A stretch of 64,000 nt of DNA from Gorsachius magnificus (lineage: Eukaryota; Chordata; Aves; Pelecaniformes; Ardeidae). Made by a program: the position numbers and the translations under genes. Positions 35,366 to 48,029 of the stretch are shown piece after piece; position 1 is the stretch's first letter, and each line of letters starts with the position of its first letter. The notes under the pieces were generated by a model. That model saw nothing but the letters and a program-made list of their open reading frames with translations. It was not told the DNA's origin and did no database searches. The stretch is taken from assembly GCA_034008185.1 (NCBI GenBank), contig CM067083.1, positions 122,155,337-122,219,336 on the forward strand, given 5' to 3'.

Positions 35366-35376
35366 GAACTAGGTCA
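35366..35376 (+). promoter_or_regulatory. candidate ROR response element
   Basis: GAACTAGGTCA fits the monomeric ROR element WAWNTRGGTCA at 10 of 11 positions. It lies between IL17A and IL17F, where RORγt-bound elements are known in mammals. Binding is an inference. Confidence 0.3.
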
Positions 35377-38300
35377 GCAAGAGATGACGCAGCTGGAGTA
35401 CCAAAACGCTGACAGCTTTCTGCTGACGGGCTGCAAAGATGCTCCAGTCCCCCTTCCAGCAGCATCATTCTCCCTTGGACCATTTGCCAACTCGGAGAAA
35501 TCCATGCCTTAGGGCACAACATTTTTATTTACTGGGCCTCGCACCAACTTCAAGCTCGCCTCTGCAAGCTGCTTGGGTGTTGTACAAGTTCCTGCAGAAG
35601 CGTTTAATAGTATGAACGCCTGGATGCATTTGGCCTCAGGACTGTTTTCTTTCCTACTTTTCTCTTGTAACTCCTGGCATCCTGAGCTAAGAGGTCTTCC
35701 TTCGCATTGCTGCATTCAGCTGATAAGGAGCAGAGTAATGCCAAATCAATGCACCCTGCCATGAGGTCACCTAATCAGTGCCTTTGTTTCTCTGGGCAAA
35801 CGTTCACAACTACAGTCGATGATGATCATGACAGGAGACCAAAGAGAGTAGGTGTCCTCTTTCACCCTTGCACAGCTCTTACCAGTTTGAGGTTCAACAC
35901 GTAAAGCTTGCTCTTTCTCATTTTGGAGAGTTTCAGTGCAAGTTCCTGCTTATTTGATGTCCTCACATGGTATCATGATGGTGCGGGCAGTGGAGATTGC
36001 TGCAAACCCCTCTTCAACACAAAGGTTTCCAGTTTCCCATTGAGCACTGCTCCCTGTCTCAGTTTCATGTCAGTTTGCAAAATCTGAGCGTCAGCATCCT
36101 AGCAGCCAGATTGCTTGGTAACCTGTGAGTAAAGCCCGGCAGAACGGGAAGGTTGAAATGGGATTTGTGTAGCAAATGGACAGATGACCATGCTCTTCAT
36201 TGCCAGTTATCAAAGCAAGCTGGACAGATATCAGATGCCTGTAAAAGCTGGTATAGATTCGACTCTCCGGCAAGCCTTACAATGTGAAGGAGGCCAGAGT
36301 ACGGATTTCAGGAGTCTGAAATAAAAAGAAAACCCCCAAAATGAAAGGGGCAAGTTAGAGAGAATATAAACCATCTCTATTCATCTACTGGAATGGGGAA
36401 CTTTGATCATGATACAAATATATTGTACTTACTAAAAATGCACATAAACCAGAAACATGACTCTGTACTGGTAAACCCGACAAAACTCACTTATAGAAAG
36501 CTATGCCCAGAAAAAACATTATTTTGAGTAGAGCTTACTCAGTCCCTCAAAGAGCATGAAATATATTTTTAATCTTTTGTTGAAGTTACAGAAAAAGGTG
36601 AAAAAAAAGGGGCTAGTTTTCTGAAGGAAAAAAAAAAAAAAAAGGCAAAGAAAAGCTACACAGAGAGCAGGAATGGATTTATCTGAACAGCTGAGGACTT
36701 GAAGCTGATACAACCATCCAGCCCTGGACATATGGAGAATAATTAGCAAAGACAGAAAATGTTTGTGTGAGTAGAAAAGACAGAAAGCGTGGTTTCTTTC
36801 TGGTGCTGAGCCTAGCTGGGATCTTAGTTCCTGAAAGCCAGCAGCAGCACACAGGCCCATCCCCACCAACAGCTCTGAGCCTGCCGAGGCATTCACAGAC
36901 ATTTTAAGTGGGGTGGGGTTTTTTTGTCACTGCATTGTAACAGTGCTGTAGAAAATGCAAACTTGGCCCACACACCTAGACTCTGCTTAAGCACAAGGTT
37001 AGAAATAGTATCAGAGACCAAAGAAGAGGAAGAAGTGGAAGGAGACAAGAGAAGGAGATGAAGTCTCGCATTTTTAATGATGACATGGGCACAGGTTTCT
37101 GGTTTGATCTCTCAGGCCACCTGCCAGGACAGCCAGAACTCACAGATGATGTGGAAACTCACCCCATCATGTCAACACCAAACCACAGATCCCCAAAGGC
37201 CTGACCAGCAAAACTGTCATCCCCACAGAATTTTGTCTGTTAGGTCTAACTCTCAACAAGCCCTGTCTGCTACTGGGTTTCCAAGCCATTGCTCCTCTGG
37301 CTTACCAAACACAAACAGTTCTTGGCTTGTTTCAACCTTTTAGGTTGCAAGCTTTGCATTCTTTATATATTTCATTTCTGTGCACTTTTAAAAGCAACGA
37401 TTTTTGTAGAACAGGCTGACCTGGCCTGTAGTCCCTTCAAACATCCCCAGGAGCCTGATGTCAAGGGTCCAAAGACTCACACCTGCAGGCAATACATCCA
37501 CAGGTTTGGGAGGAGGCATCTACCTGGGCTCACATCACTGTTGTGCCTCCCAGCCCACGCTGATGCAGGGGACATCTGCAGCGTGCTCCCTCCAACATCC
37601 CATGAGAGCTGCTACACAACAGGATCCCTGCTTGAGCTGCCAGAACAGGCAAAGCCAAGGGGAGGAGTGATCAAGGGGACAGGGAAAGGACATTGGTGAG
37701 AGGCAAGCAGAAGAGGAAGGGAACAGGAAAGGCCACGAAGCTCAGATACTAACCTGTGACCATATGTTGCTTAGCCCAGCAGGTTACAAGAAGAAACTGC
37801 AGGACTACTACTAAACCTACAGCCGTGTCTTCTCCTCCTGCTAAAACAACTGAGTCCCTGAAGGCTGCTCGAAGCTCCATTTCAGAGCCAGAGATGCCCA
37901 GCTGGGCATCCAGGGGCTGGGTCCGTTGAACAAGGGGAACAAAAACAAGCAAAGACTTTTTGCAAAGGCTGGTCCTCAGCTGTGAACTGTACTTGCTCTT
38001 GGTAGTGAAATGACTATGCTGTTTACAAGAAGCATAAACTCATTTGCCATGTTCTTAGATTGCTGGGAATGAGAGCCAACCACCTACCTCATTGCAAAAG
38101 CCAGCACATAAAAAATAATCAGTCTCATATTTGCAAGCAACTGCACTCTAAGAATTATGCCATTAGAAGGAAATAACCCTTGTCACCCGTTTTATTTAGA
38201 AACAGTCCCCACATACAGGTGCATAACTTACTGAGGGGTGTGTGGTTTGCAGTTGATAGTGCTAGCTGCAAAACCTCACCACCCATGGGTGAGACTTCCT

Positions 38301-38534
38301 TAAGTAGCTGCCTCTGCGCTTTCTTAATTAGCTACTTCATAATTCATCCAGCTAGGACAACTCTTAAGCCAAGCTGATGGGTGTTTAAGAGCATCAGCGC
38401 GGGAGCTTACACCCGTTTAGCTGCCCCGAACCCAATGCCAAGGTAATTAGCTCTGAAGAGAGAAATGTAGGCTCGTTTTCTCCATGCAAAACAAGCAAGG
38501 GTGACCCCACGCCCTAGGTTTATCGAGAGGGAGA

Positions 38535-38545
38535 GAAATAGGTCA
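38535..38545 (+). promoter_or_regulatory. candidate ROR response element
   Basis: GAAATAGGTCA fits WAWNTRGGTCA at 10 of 11 positions. It is 2.0 kb beyond the IL17F stop codon and in the same intergenic interval as the 35366 site. Confidence 0.3.
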
Positions 38546-39795
38546 GGAGTAGGAACCGGGGTGTGCAGCGTGTGATTTCCTGGTCAGCGGTTACTGTAAG
38601 AGGAGAGCTGGTGTTACGCAAGAGCGCGCCAAAGGCGCCTCTATGGCTTTGCACTCCACCACATGAAGAGGTTGGCGGTCATAACGAAAGAGCTGCTGCC
38701 ACAAATGAGTGCAAATGCTTGTAACTGAATGAGATGGTTTCTCCACCTGGTTACCCATGGCTTGTTGAACAGGCTCGCAGTAACCCGCGGGGCAGGGAAT
38801 CCACTTGACTCGACAAACAAGCACCAAAGGAGTCATCTGGACCCAACGGCTTGTTTGACTGACCTGAAGGAGGAAACTCGGGGTCTACCTGCACGGGGTG
38901 TATCTAATTTCAAGTAGCTTCTGTGCAGCCGAAATCAAATGCAAGAATGCCTGCACACAGGTTTACCCTGGCTTAAATGCAGGTGAACAAAGAAATACAG
39001 GCTTAAAACCTTCACCAGCAGAAACCAAAGTCAGAGGTCTGAGAATCTGGCTCAGTTCTGGGTGAAGGATGTCATGTCAAAAAAACCCAACCCTGCTGCA
39101 ATCTGATAAAATTATAAATAGTCTTGCTAGGCTGTGCTCCTTTTGTCGCTAAGGGACAGAAAAGGCAATTCCTCCTTTCCTAAGTTAGGACACCTCAGGT
39201 CAGGCAGGCAATCATTCCCTGGAGTGTTTATTCCTTGTTCCCTTGATGTGGAGGGATCCTCATCTGCCACTTCAAGCCCAACACCTAATATTTGGCTGGT
39301 TAAAGAGTGGTCAGATGAAGCCATCCTTGCACATTTCCCTGCCTTCCTGCTCAGCCAGCCATCCAGCTGGTGGAGGGAAATGTCACTTATAAGGATGACG
39401 TCTTGTCTGGAAGAAGATGGGACAGGCTTGTCCCAGCTCACATGAACCAGGCTAGACCTCCAGCCCAAATTTTGGCTGCAGCCCTGTGATGCGATGTCTC
39501 CTACCTCTTTTCCCACCATCCCTAGGGACCTCCCCAAGGTCTGGAGAACCTGCCTCTATTGCCAGCTCGCCCAGAGCTGCCTGTATAACCTCACTTCACC
39601 ACTTTCAGCCCTTTTTTGCGTCTTTTCATTAATTTAGGCTGCACTGCTCTTGCACTCCCTCTTACTCACATTTTACCGGAAAAAGCCTGATCTTTGCTTA
39701 AATCTCTCAGTGCTACTGCAGCACAAACCCGTTCTCTGGGTCTGCTTTCATTTTGAGCTACTGTATAACAACATTCTTTTAAATAAAATACAATT

Positions 39796-39801
39796 TTTAT
39801 T
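39796..39801 (-). terminator. IL17F: IL17F polyadenylation signal
   Basis: The minus strand reads CTAAATAAAAATTG, with AATAAA at 39801-39796, 770 bases after the stop codon. It follows the AU-rich elements. Confidence 0.55.
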
Positions 39802-39820
39802 TAGTGGATAAGTTATTGAA

Positions 39821-39917
39821 TAAATACAGATAAACATTCACCATTTTTAGATACTCTGAGCACATACAAAGCCATAAATACAGTCATAAATAGAAGAATA
39901 TAAATAGAAATATAAAT
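39821..39917 (-). promoter_or_regulatory. IL17F: AU-rich element in IL17F 3' UTR
   Basis: Five minus-strand ATTTA pentamers lie at 39913-39917, 39901-39905, 39887-39891, 39875-39879 and 39821-39825. This is the cytokine-type mRNA decay signature, as in the IL17A 3' UTR. Confidence 0.7.
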
Positions 39918-40570
39918 GCTCAATAGTTCTTTGCCATCTTAACGCTCAATGCAAGAGGATTCAAGTCTCTCCCCAAAAATGCTCTGGAATAAGTCAGCCC
40001 TGCTCCCCATCAAGCAGCAGTGACACAAACCCAGAGTGCAATGAGAATCAGGCCTGGTGGCACTTATGTCAGATTTACGCTAGAAATGCGCTAGTAAGTG
40101 AGGATGGCCAGAGAAGGAAAAGGGGCTCGGGGGCAAGGAAGGGAGGGAGAAGGTGCAGGAGGAGGCATTTTTTGTGGCAATGCTGTTTGGCCTGTGGAAA
40201 TTAGGGCAATTTACTGCCAAGAACAACTTCTGAAACTATAATTCATTTGATTTACCAAACTGATATAAGCCACAATGAAAAAACAAAACAAGTACCTCTT
40301 TACCCGCTCCTTGCTTGGAATCACAGACAAAACTTTTCCTCCATCCCCCTCTCTCCCCTCCATCACCACCTACCAGTGATTCCCATTCTAAAACCCATCA
40401 ATGAGCAACAGCAAGAATTGGTACTTTCAGGAGGTAATTTGCTCAGACTCGGAAAGGAAATGTCATGTTGAATTCCTGGGGTGCAAGGTGGGAGACTGTG
40501 GGATTTCTCCAGAGGGATGTTCGTAGGAGACATTTCTTCTTCCCAGTGCCATCTCCCCTAGTAATTTCTC

Positions 40571-42620
40571 CTAGGACTGGTGGTGGACAACTGGAACGGC
40601 ACACGTGCAGCCCACTGTGATGACTTTCTTCTCCAGGCGGTAGGTGGGCAGGCAGCCCTGCTGCTCCCGCCGGAGGACGAGGATCTCCTGTTGGATGGGG
40701 ACGGAGTTGAGGCTGTGGTCCTCCTGCCCCAGTGAGTTCATGCAGCCAGAGAGGCGGCACTTGGCATCAGCAATCACCTGGGGGAAGCGGTTGGGGTCCT
40801 CATCGAGCCTGGGGATGGGGACACAGAAGGGTTTTATGTACTTGCACAACACGGTTTGGCAGGATCTTTTTTATCTCCACGAAAGGCCTGTACTATTCAC
40901 CTATGCATCCTCATTACGAGAAAAGGCCAAAGAATTTCCCTATCCTCAACATTTTTAGAATGAGTTCCTATAAATGGAATCAATTTTGGGAGGGTAATAC
41001 GGCCATATTATTCTTTAGGAGTTGATGAATGAGTGGAGCTGGGTGAAATACAGAACTGATATCAAGGGGACTATTCTTTTTTGTTTGGTTTTATTTTAAT
41101 TTCAACTTTCAAAAATTTCTTTTGGTTAGGAAAAGGTAAAATTAGAAGGTACTGACATATTTCTTTTGCTAGAGGCATAATTATTTGACAAAGACTAACA
41201 AGATTATTAGAAACCATTCCAGTGATGTCCCCCTGCACTCTTGGAGAGTGGATTTCTCTTGGAGAAATCTCACCTAACATCAAAATGAAAGTGTGTGTCA
41301 GGAAGTGTTTGCAATATTCACAGGACTCCAGGCATATGCTGAGAACTATCCATCATTCACCACAGAAAACATCTGTGTAGCACAACCATTGCAATTTAGA
41401 TCACAACTAATCGGTTACCTGTAATCCCAAGGAGCAAGAGACCGGTTCCTGACATCGTGGCCCATCCTAAAAGCATGATCTGAATTGCTGATACGAATGT
41501 CAACTTTCACCGCTGTGGGGAACTGGAGGTCCTTTTGGTTCAGGCAATCTTCACTAAGCTTCACAGAACCACCATCCTTGCTGGGTCGAGGATGAGCTAC
41601 CCTCCTATGGGGTGAGCTTCTTACGGTGAGTGCTAAAACCAGCACCAAAAGCAGTGAGCTGAACTGGGAGAGAGGAAGGTGTCGTTGGCTCAGTTCAGTC
41701 CAGAGAGAGAGCACAAAGAGCCAAGTCTTGGCTAGACTGGACCATCAATGGACCATATAACTAGCAAGAGGAGAAGGAGGCAGAACATAAGTCCTATCCT
41801 GAACTCCTTCAGCACTGTGAATCAGCACTGGGCAGTGGCTGATCTTCATACTTATATTTGGGTGAGACGGGCCAGCATGAGCAAAGAGCACAATGATGCT
41901 AAAATACTCATCACCACAGCTGCTAAACTCTGATTCATAGTTGGTTCTGCACCAAGAAGAGCATCTCTCCAACAAGCTATGAAAGGTCGTCCTCTGCAGG
42001 TAAGCAGCAATGTCTTACAGTCTACAAGGTGGGGTGAGGACTCGGCTGACCCCATGCCTAAACTTAGAAACCTGCTAAGCCATATGCTTTATCAGGACAG
42101 GAAAGGTTGGCCACATAGCAACCGTCTACTGGAAATAGCCCTTTTCTCAGTGAAATCTGAGATTCTGGGGCCATTTCAAGGAGCTACAGTTCTAGGAAAA
42201 GACGACAGATAAATGCAAAGCTTTAAATAAAATCACAGTGCTGCATCTACTACCCAGGCTGAGATTTAAATGCACAGGCATTCACTTCACAGGGAAATTC
42301 CAGCAATTTTGGTAGCCCGTTGTCTGAGAAAAGGACTTTCTCTCCCAATCCCACATCAGCAATGCTGCCCTTACAGATAAATAATGGATAGTCCGTGGCC
42401 TCCTCGTCACTCAAGCACCAAACCCACTTGCAAAAGCTCAGGACAGAAAGCTGTATCAGACTGACTTAGCATCCTCTTCAGCTCCCACTAAGACCAAGAA
42501 GGGTTGCTCGTAGATAACGTCATGGGATCTGCATTTTGCGTTTTCTCTTGCAGCAAATTTATCTTAACCCTTACACCAAATATAAGTACTTACCACCACA
42601 GTGTATCTGGCAAAAGCCAT
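40571..42620 (-). CDS. IL17F: interleukin-17F, three exons
   Basis: Minus-strand CDS exons are 42594-42620, 41419-41663 and 40571-40808 (27, 245 and 238 bp), identical in length to IL17A, giving 169 residues. The start is a GCCATGG context coding MAFARYTVV, followed by a GTAAGT donor. A hydrophobic signal segment (LLLVLVLAL, residues 13-21) precedes the mature chain. Six cysteines fall at 49, 108, 113, 143, 158 and 160, exactly as in IL17A. The sequon is N82-R-S just before the SLAPWDY motif, the position used in mammalian IL-17F, and the IL17A site at N64 is D here. IL-17F acts as a homodimer or with IL-17A on IL17RA/IL17RC at epithelia. The assignment rests on synteny (minus strand, next to MCM3) and the NRS site. 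Confidence 0.94.
42292..42301. promoter_or_regulatory. candidate NF-kB site in IL17F intron 1
   Basis: GGGAAATTCC is a palindromic consensus kB site (GGGRNNYYCC). It sits 300 bases inside intron 1. NF-kB control of IL17 genes is established; use of this site is not shown. Confidence 0.3.
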
Positions 42621-42731
42621 GGCAATGTCTCTGCTGCTTTAGGCAGGTGCACACGGTGACAGAGCACAAGAGTTCTCCTTCTCTACGACCTCTTCCACTC
42701 TGTGCCTGTGTCTCAAAGCCAGCTGTGGTCT

Positions 42732-42741
42732 CCTTTTTATA
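42732..42741 (-). promoter_or_regulatory. IL17F: IL17F TATA box
   Basis: The minus strand reads CACTATAAAAAGGAG, with TATAAAAAGG at 42741-42732, 112 bases before the start codon. Transcription start is expected near 42710. Confidence 0.7.
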
Positions 42742-44204
42742 GTGAAGTTCAACCACTACCATCCTTTCCATTGCAGCTAGAGATAGCTTACCTGACCCGA
42801 GGTTAGGAGCTGATATTTCATTTTCTAGCCCACTTCCTTCCATCTACCTCCAGAAAGGCGAGGGCAGATACTATGTCATCAGAATCCCAAATCAGCCAAT
42901 ACAGTTTATTCAGGCAGATAAAGAGATAAGGGAAGAAAAGGAGAAAAAAAAATTGGTCAGGCAGCTTTTTTTTCCCTTTCCACCCCCTCTTTCTAACATT
43001 AATGTTTTCTCACCACAAACACATCTGTAGATGCACTTCCACGTGCCTCACAGAAACCAAATGGCAGAGATCAGCAAGCTGCAGTGAAACGAGGGTTTCA
43101 AAATGAGGACAGGACATGGAACTTCACAGTTTAACCTCCCTTTGCTTCAGTTGCACCATCCACCCCCACCTCACCTCGGGGATCTCTGTGTCCTGTGGTG
43201 AATGGGCAGGGGAAGAGTAGATGGCCAACAGAAGTCCTCCTGGGGGACCTCAGGCCACCAGGAGCTGAGATGTTGTCCCCACTCATTGCTGAGATCCTGT
43301 GTTGACGTGTTCTGGAGAGCTTGTTGAAAAACTCATGTGTGCCCTTGTAAGGGCCCTGAGGGCACTAATCAGCCTTACTGGCCTTGCCCAGCATCTCGAT
43401 GGGTTTCCCTCCACAGCCCATCACGAGGAGCCCTATTTCAGCTCAGCTTTGGGCACCCAGTCCCTGCCTGAGCTACACTGTAGGAGTGCTGGTTTCCTGC
43501 CCCTTGTCTGGCCTTGTCTACTGGACGGACCTTAGAGTAGCATTCGTCCTGGATGGACTCCTTGGACACATGTCATAGACCATCTCCACGGCCATAGCGT
43601 ACTGCATTTTGCCTAGGTCTCCTCTGAGTGTCGGGGGGGGCTGGAGAAAATATAAAGTATTTTTAAACAGGTTTTTTTCTCATTTTAAAGTGCCTGAAAG
43701 GGTTGTATCACCACCACCAGCGCAGTGGCTGTAGATGGTGGTGGCACAGCAACGTGTTATGGTGTGGGGGCAGCTGGGAGCGTAGGACCCTCTGTGGTAG
43801 CACTGGAGCAAACTCCCATGGAGCCAGTATCCTGGCAAGCACCTGGAAGTGCCTTTTGATGGTCCTGTGAAAATTCCACCAAACTTGATCAAATCACCAA
43901 TGTTTATAAAGCTTCAGTGCCCACGATGTAAGGGCTTGGCAGAATTTAGCAGCTGAAGTCTGGGTGGGATTAATTGCTCCTTAAGGATTTTCCCAATGTG
44001 CTTTTTCCTCTGCTGTGTCAGTATATCACACCTGTTCAGTAACATACACATTTAAGCCCTTAGAGGCATAAGAAGGTAATGCTGTCCTTGTTCTGAGTTG
44101 CCAAAACCAGTAGCCCCAAATTTAAACCCAGTAGAGGTGAGGCTGCTACAGCTCTATGCCCCCATCTCCCTCCAGTAGCAAAGCTGAGCACGGATTCCCA
44201 ATAG

Positions 44205-44260
44205 GCACATACACACACATATGTGCAACACGTGTATAACATATATACATATGCACATGT
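44205..44260. repeat. alternating CA/TA microsatellite-like tract
   Basis: An alternating purine-pyrimidine tract, ACATACACACACACATATGTG, followed by GTGTATAACATATATACATA and ATGCACATG. Such DNA can form Z-DNA or cruciforms. Confidence 0.75.
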
Positions 44261-44816
44261 CCCGCCACAGGGATCAACATGGGCAAAAAACATCACCAAA
44301 GCAATCACAGACAGGACCAATGGCCTCGTCTTGTTCCCTCTTCTGGCTGAACAGGGTGAAAGCCCATTAGTGGAGAATAGGTATGCATATCTATACATAC
44401 ATACAAGATGGATGTCTCCAGTTATTGGCCTTAGACCATCCCTAGTAACTGCCCCTGGATCCCCCAGTCTCCCCATTGCTCCATGCACAGACACAAACAC
44501 ACACCAATGGGTCTCCCCAGCAGCTGCTCCAAACTTATGACCTTACCAGTAGCCAACCCCCAGATCCAAAAATCTCTCCAGTAGCTGGTCTAGACCTCCC
44601 AGTATTCCCAGTAGCCAATTTGCAGATCATCTGGTCTCCCTGGCATCCTGCCCAGACTTACGGCTGCTCCAATACCTGGAGCTAGGCCAGCTTGATGGCT
44701 TTAACACTTCCACACTGGCATACACACTCACACGATATGCACACGCTCCAGGCCCCCAGCTGCTGGCCCTTAGAGCTCACAGCCCTTGCATTTAGGATAG
44801 AGAGTGAAATTACACT

Positions 44817-44838
44817 AAAAAAAAAAAAAAAAAAAAAA
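44817..44838. repeat. poly-A tract (22 A)
   Basis: Twenty-two consecutive A. No element with a target-site duplication was recognised beside it. Confidence 0.9.
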
Positions 44839-46660
44839 GTTAAGAAAAGGATTTAAAAAGAAGACAGGGAATACTGGGGTGATCAGGCACAGAACTTGGC
44901 CAGACAAGCATTCTGACCACCACCCCACTTATGTGTGATCGGTTCCTGTCACCCCTCCTCTCATTTTCCTGTTTGTTCCTCACTGATTCAACCTGATCCT
45001 TTCTTCAACTTCACCCCTTCCCCTAAACATCCCATAAGAAGCCTTGCACAACCCCAAAATGTTCTTCCAAGGACACCATAATGAGTCCCATACCCCTGTA
45101 GCCAGCAAAGTGAGGTGGGGAAAGCCTCCCCCATTGACTGGTGGGTCTTAGATCTGGACTTCGGTTGACCATCCTCCTTGGACAGCCCTGAAAGAGCCGG
45201 GCCAGGGGCTCTGTTGGCATTACGCTATTTGGGTTCCTCCACCTGGTACTGCTCCGCTGCTCCTTCATGTTCATGGAAAATAATGGCTCTTATTCACACA
45301 AGCTGGCAATCCCCATTTTATAATTAGGGGAGAGAGGCATGAAAATAAAACGGGAAGCAGGACCAAGGACTCTGCTGTCTGTGCTCCAGCAAGGATCAGC
45401 CACAAACTGGCAGGGAAAGACCAGTGCCCGTGCTGTCTCCCCAGCAGCACCAGCGGCTCTCTTTGGGAGTAAAAGCTATTTTTTTATTGCAGAAAAGACC
45501 ATGTAACCAGTTCGATCAGCTTCTCTGTGGAGAAAAACCTCAAGAGAAGCCTCTCCCAAAGCCATGTAACCAAGCTGGAAGAGGAGGACTGAAGCATAGG
45601 GCTCATCACTCAAATTCATCCTCAGTCCTCCAGAAAATCAACAGATCCATGGCATTTTCAGTCCTCCAGAAAATGAGGAGCCTCTTACAGATTCATGGTA
45701 TTTTCAGATGAGAAAAGGACTAATCCAGTCCCTGCTCTATCCCCTCTCTTGATTAATACCAGCAGAACTCTCCACCGACTGATGCTTTATGTCACTGCAG
45801 AATGTTGTCATGATTTTGTGGTCTGATTCAAGTGACAGCTCAGAGACCAGCAACTCACGTAAATTTTTCATATTTCAGTTAGTAAAGCTGAAAAAAAAAC
45901 CCTAAAAAAGTTCACCTGAGGTAATACCAAATTTGTGCTGCCTGTTCCTGTTCTGACTGTTCACCCCTAGATATCCACGATTGCATCTACTGACACACGG
46001 TGTGTGGAAGAACAAGAGAGGGTAGAATTACCAGAAACCCACTTTTATAGCCCAGAATCTGACCCCCTTTTTTTCCCTGAGTGTTCACAGTGAAAGGAAA
46101 AAGGCATTGTCATGAAAACAGGTTGGATTTTGCAGGTACAGCATTAAGCGGAAATTGTTACATGCAATGAAGCAATGACGTTATCTCGCCAAATACTGGG
46201 TTGTTAGCCCTGACCACCACTTTCCACTCACATCTGCTGTCTTCGGTGGCTTATAAATTTAGCAAGGATTCCCTCTTTGACCTGAAATTTCCTACAACTG
46301 AATTTGTCTTGAGTTGAAGTTCGCTGAAAATTTGATCTAAAAGAGGTCACCTAATACGAATCATTATAAGGGAGGAAAAAATGCTCGTTATCTCAGAAAG
46401 CTTTCACTCCCACATTGCAAGGGCTTGGAGCAGGGATAGGGACTTGGAAATCAAAGAGAAGTTTGAATTTGGCCGAGAACTCTTCTACACTTGAGCTACT
46501 GTAAAGAAAATCACTGTTTGCACTGCAGGATTCATTACACGCTCAGGTTAAGGTTTTCATGACACTGCGGGGGTTTCAGGCATAAGACATGCATGAGCTC
46601 ATATCGGGCTTGGATGCCACATCCTTCTGAGCTCCTCTGAACTTTTCAGCTTTCATACCT

Positions 46661-47625
46661 CATAGAATCATAGAATGGTTTGGGTTGGAAGGGACCTTTA
46701 GAGGTCACCCAGCCCAACCCCCCTACAGGAGCAGGGACACCTTGAACCAGACCAGGTTGCTCACAACCCCGTCCAACCTGGCCTGGAATGTTCCCAGGGA
46801 TGGGGTCTCCACCCCCTCTCTGGGCAACCCCTGCCAGGGTTTCACCACCCTCAGAATTTCTTCCTTAGATCCAGTCTAAACCTACCCTGCTTCAGTTTAA
46901 ATCTATTACGCCTTGTCCTGTCACAGCTGGCCCTGCTAAAAAGCTTGTCCCCACCTTTCCTCTGGGCCCCCTTGAAGCCCTGACCGGCCGCACTCAGCTC
47001 TGCCCGCAGCCTCCTCTGCTCCAGGCTGAACACCCCCAACTCTCCCAGCCTGGCCTCAGAGCAGAGGGGCTCCAGCCCTCGGAGCATTTTAGTAGCCCTC
47101 CTCTGGCCCCGCTCCAACAGGTCCATGTCCTCCTTGTGCTGAGGGCTCCAGAGCTGGACGCAGGGCTCCAGGGGAGGTGTCATCACAGCAGAGTAGAGGG
47201 GCAGAATCCCCTCCCTCAACCTGCTGGCCACACTTCTCCTGAAGCAGCCCAGAGTATTGTTGGCCTTCTGGGCTGCCAGTGCACATTGCTGTTTCATGTC
47301 CAGCTTTTCATCCATCAGTACTCCCAAGTCCCTCTCAGCAGGGCTGCTCTCGATCCTTTCTTCCCCCAGCCTGTATTGATACTGGGGGTTACCCCGACCC
47401 AGGTGCAGGACCTTGCACTTGGCCTTGTTGCACCTCATGAGGTTCACACAGGCCCACCTCTCCAGCCCGTCCAGGTCTCTCTGGATGACATCCCGTCCTT
47501 CTGGTGTGTCAGCCACACCACTCAGCTTGGTGTCATCCACAAACTTGCTGAGGGTGCACTCGATCTCACTGTCTAAGTCATTGATGAAAACATTAAACAG
47601 CACCGGTCCCAGTACCTCACAGGAG
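46661..47625 (-). mobile_element. long CR1 LINE copy with 250-codon ORF2 remnant
   Basis: About 965 bp of CR1 in reverse orientation, beginning CATAGAATCATAGAATGG. The minus strand at 46851-47603 is open for 250 codons of ORF2. It starts [10 protein letters not shown] and includes the reverse transcriptase catalytic box FVDDTKL (usual CR1 form FADDTKL), then [34 protein letters not shown] and [18 protein letters not shown]. It is 5' truncated within the RT domain, so it is inactive alone. The open frame suggests it is younger than the other copies here. Confidence 0.93.
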
Positions 47626-48029
47626 GCACCTGTACCACAGGAAACATGGAATTAAAACTCCAGAGCAGACAGAAACCAGAACTACTTGCATGCCTTTGAA
47701 CCTAGAGGAACGAACGCCAGGCACTGAACCGTGGCCTGCATTTCACTGACTTGGCTACTGGGCAAAGCAAGCGCCATTGCTCAGCTGCGTCTCTGCAAAT
47801 ATTCATAGCTGGTAGTCACGCTTCGATGACCTGATCATTTTCTGCTTTGGAAGCAGGTGCCCTGCCATGAGGGAGGGACTAGACAGACTAGATATAGCTG
47901 GAATCCTAATAAATTACCAGGGTTTATCTAGAAGTAATGTTTCTATAGCACACTCTGCCCCACCACCACACTGTCCCATGGATGGGGCCCATTGGACCCA
48001 GTGTCAGCATCTGCATCCCAGCAAACCAC

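Larger units (their letters stand above)
33620..39780. other. intergenic DNA between convergent IL17A and IL17F
   Basis: No exon is supported. The interval holds an old MIR piece (33787-33826), a 36-bp minisatellite (33917-34024), two ROR-type motifs (35366 and 38535) and a poly-A tract near 36629. Open frames here lack family resemblance. Confidence 0.6.
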
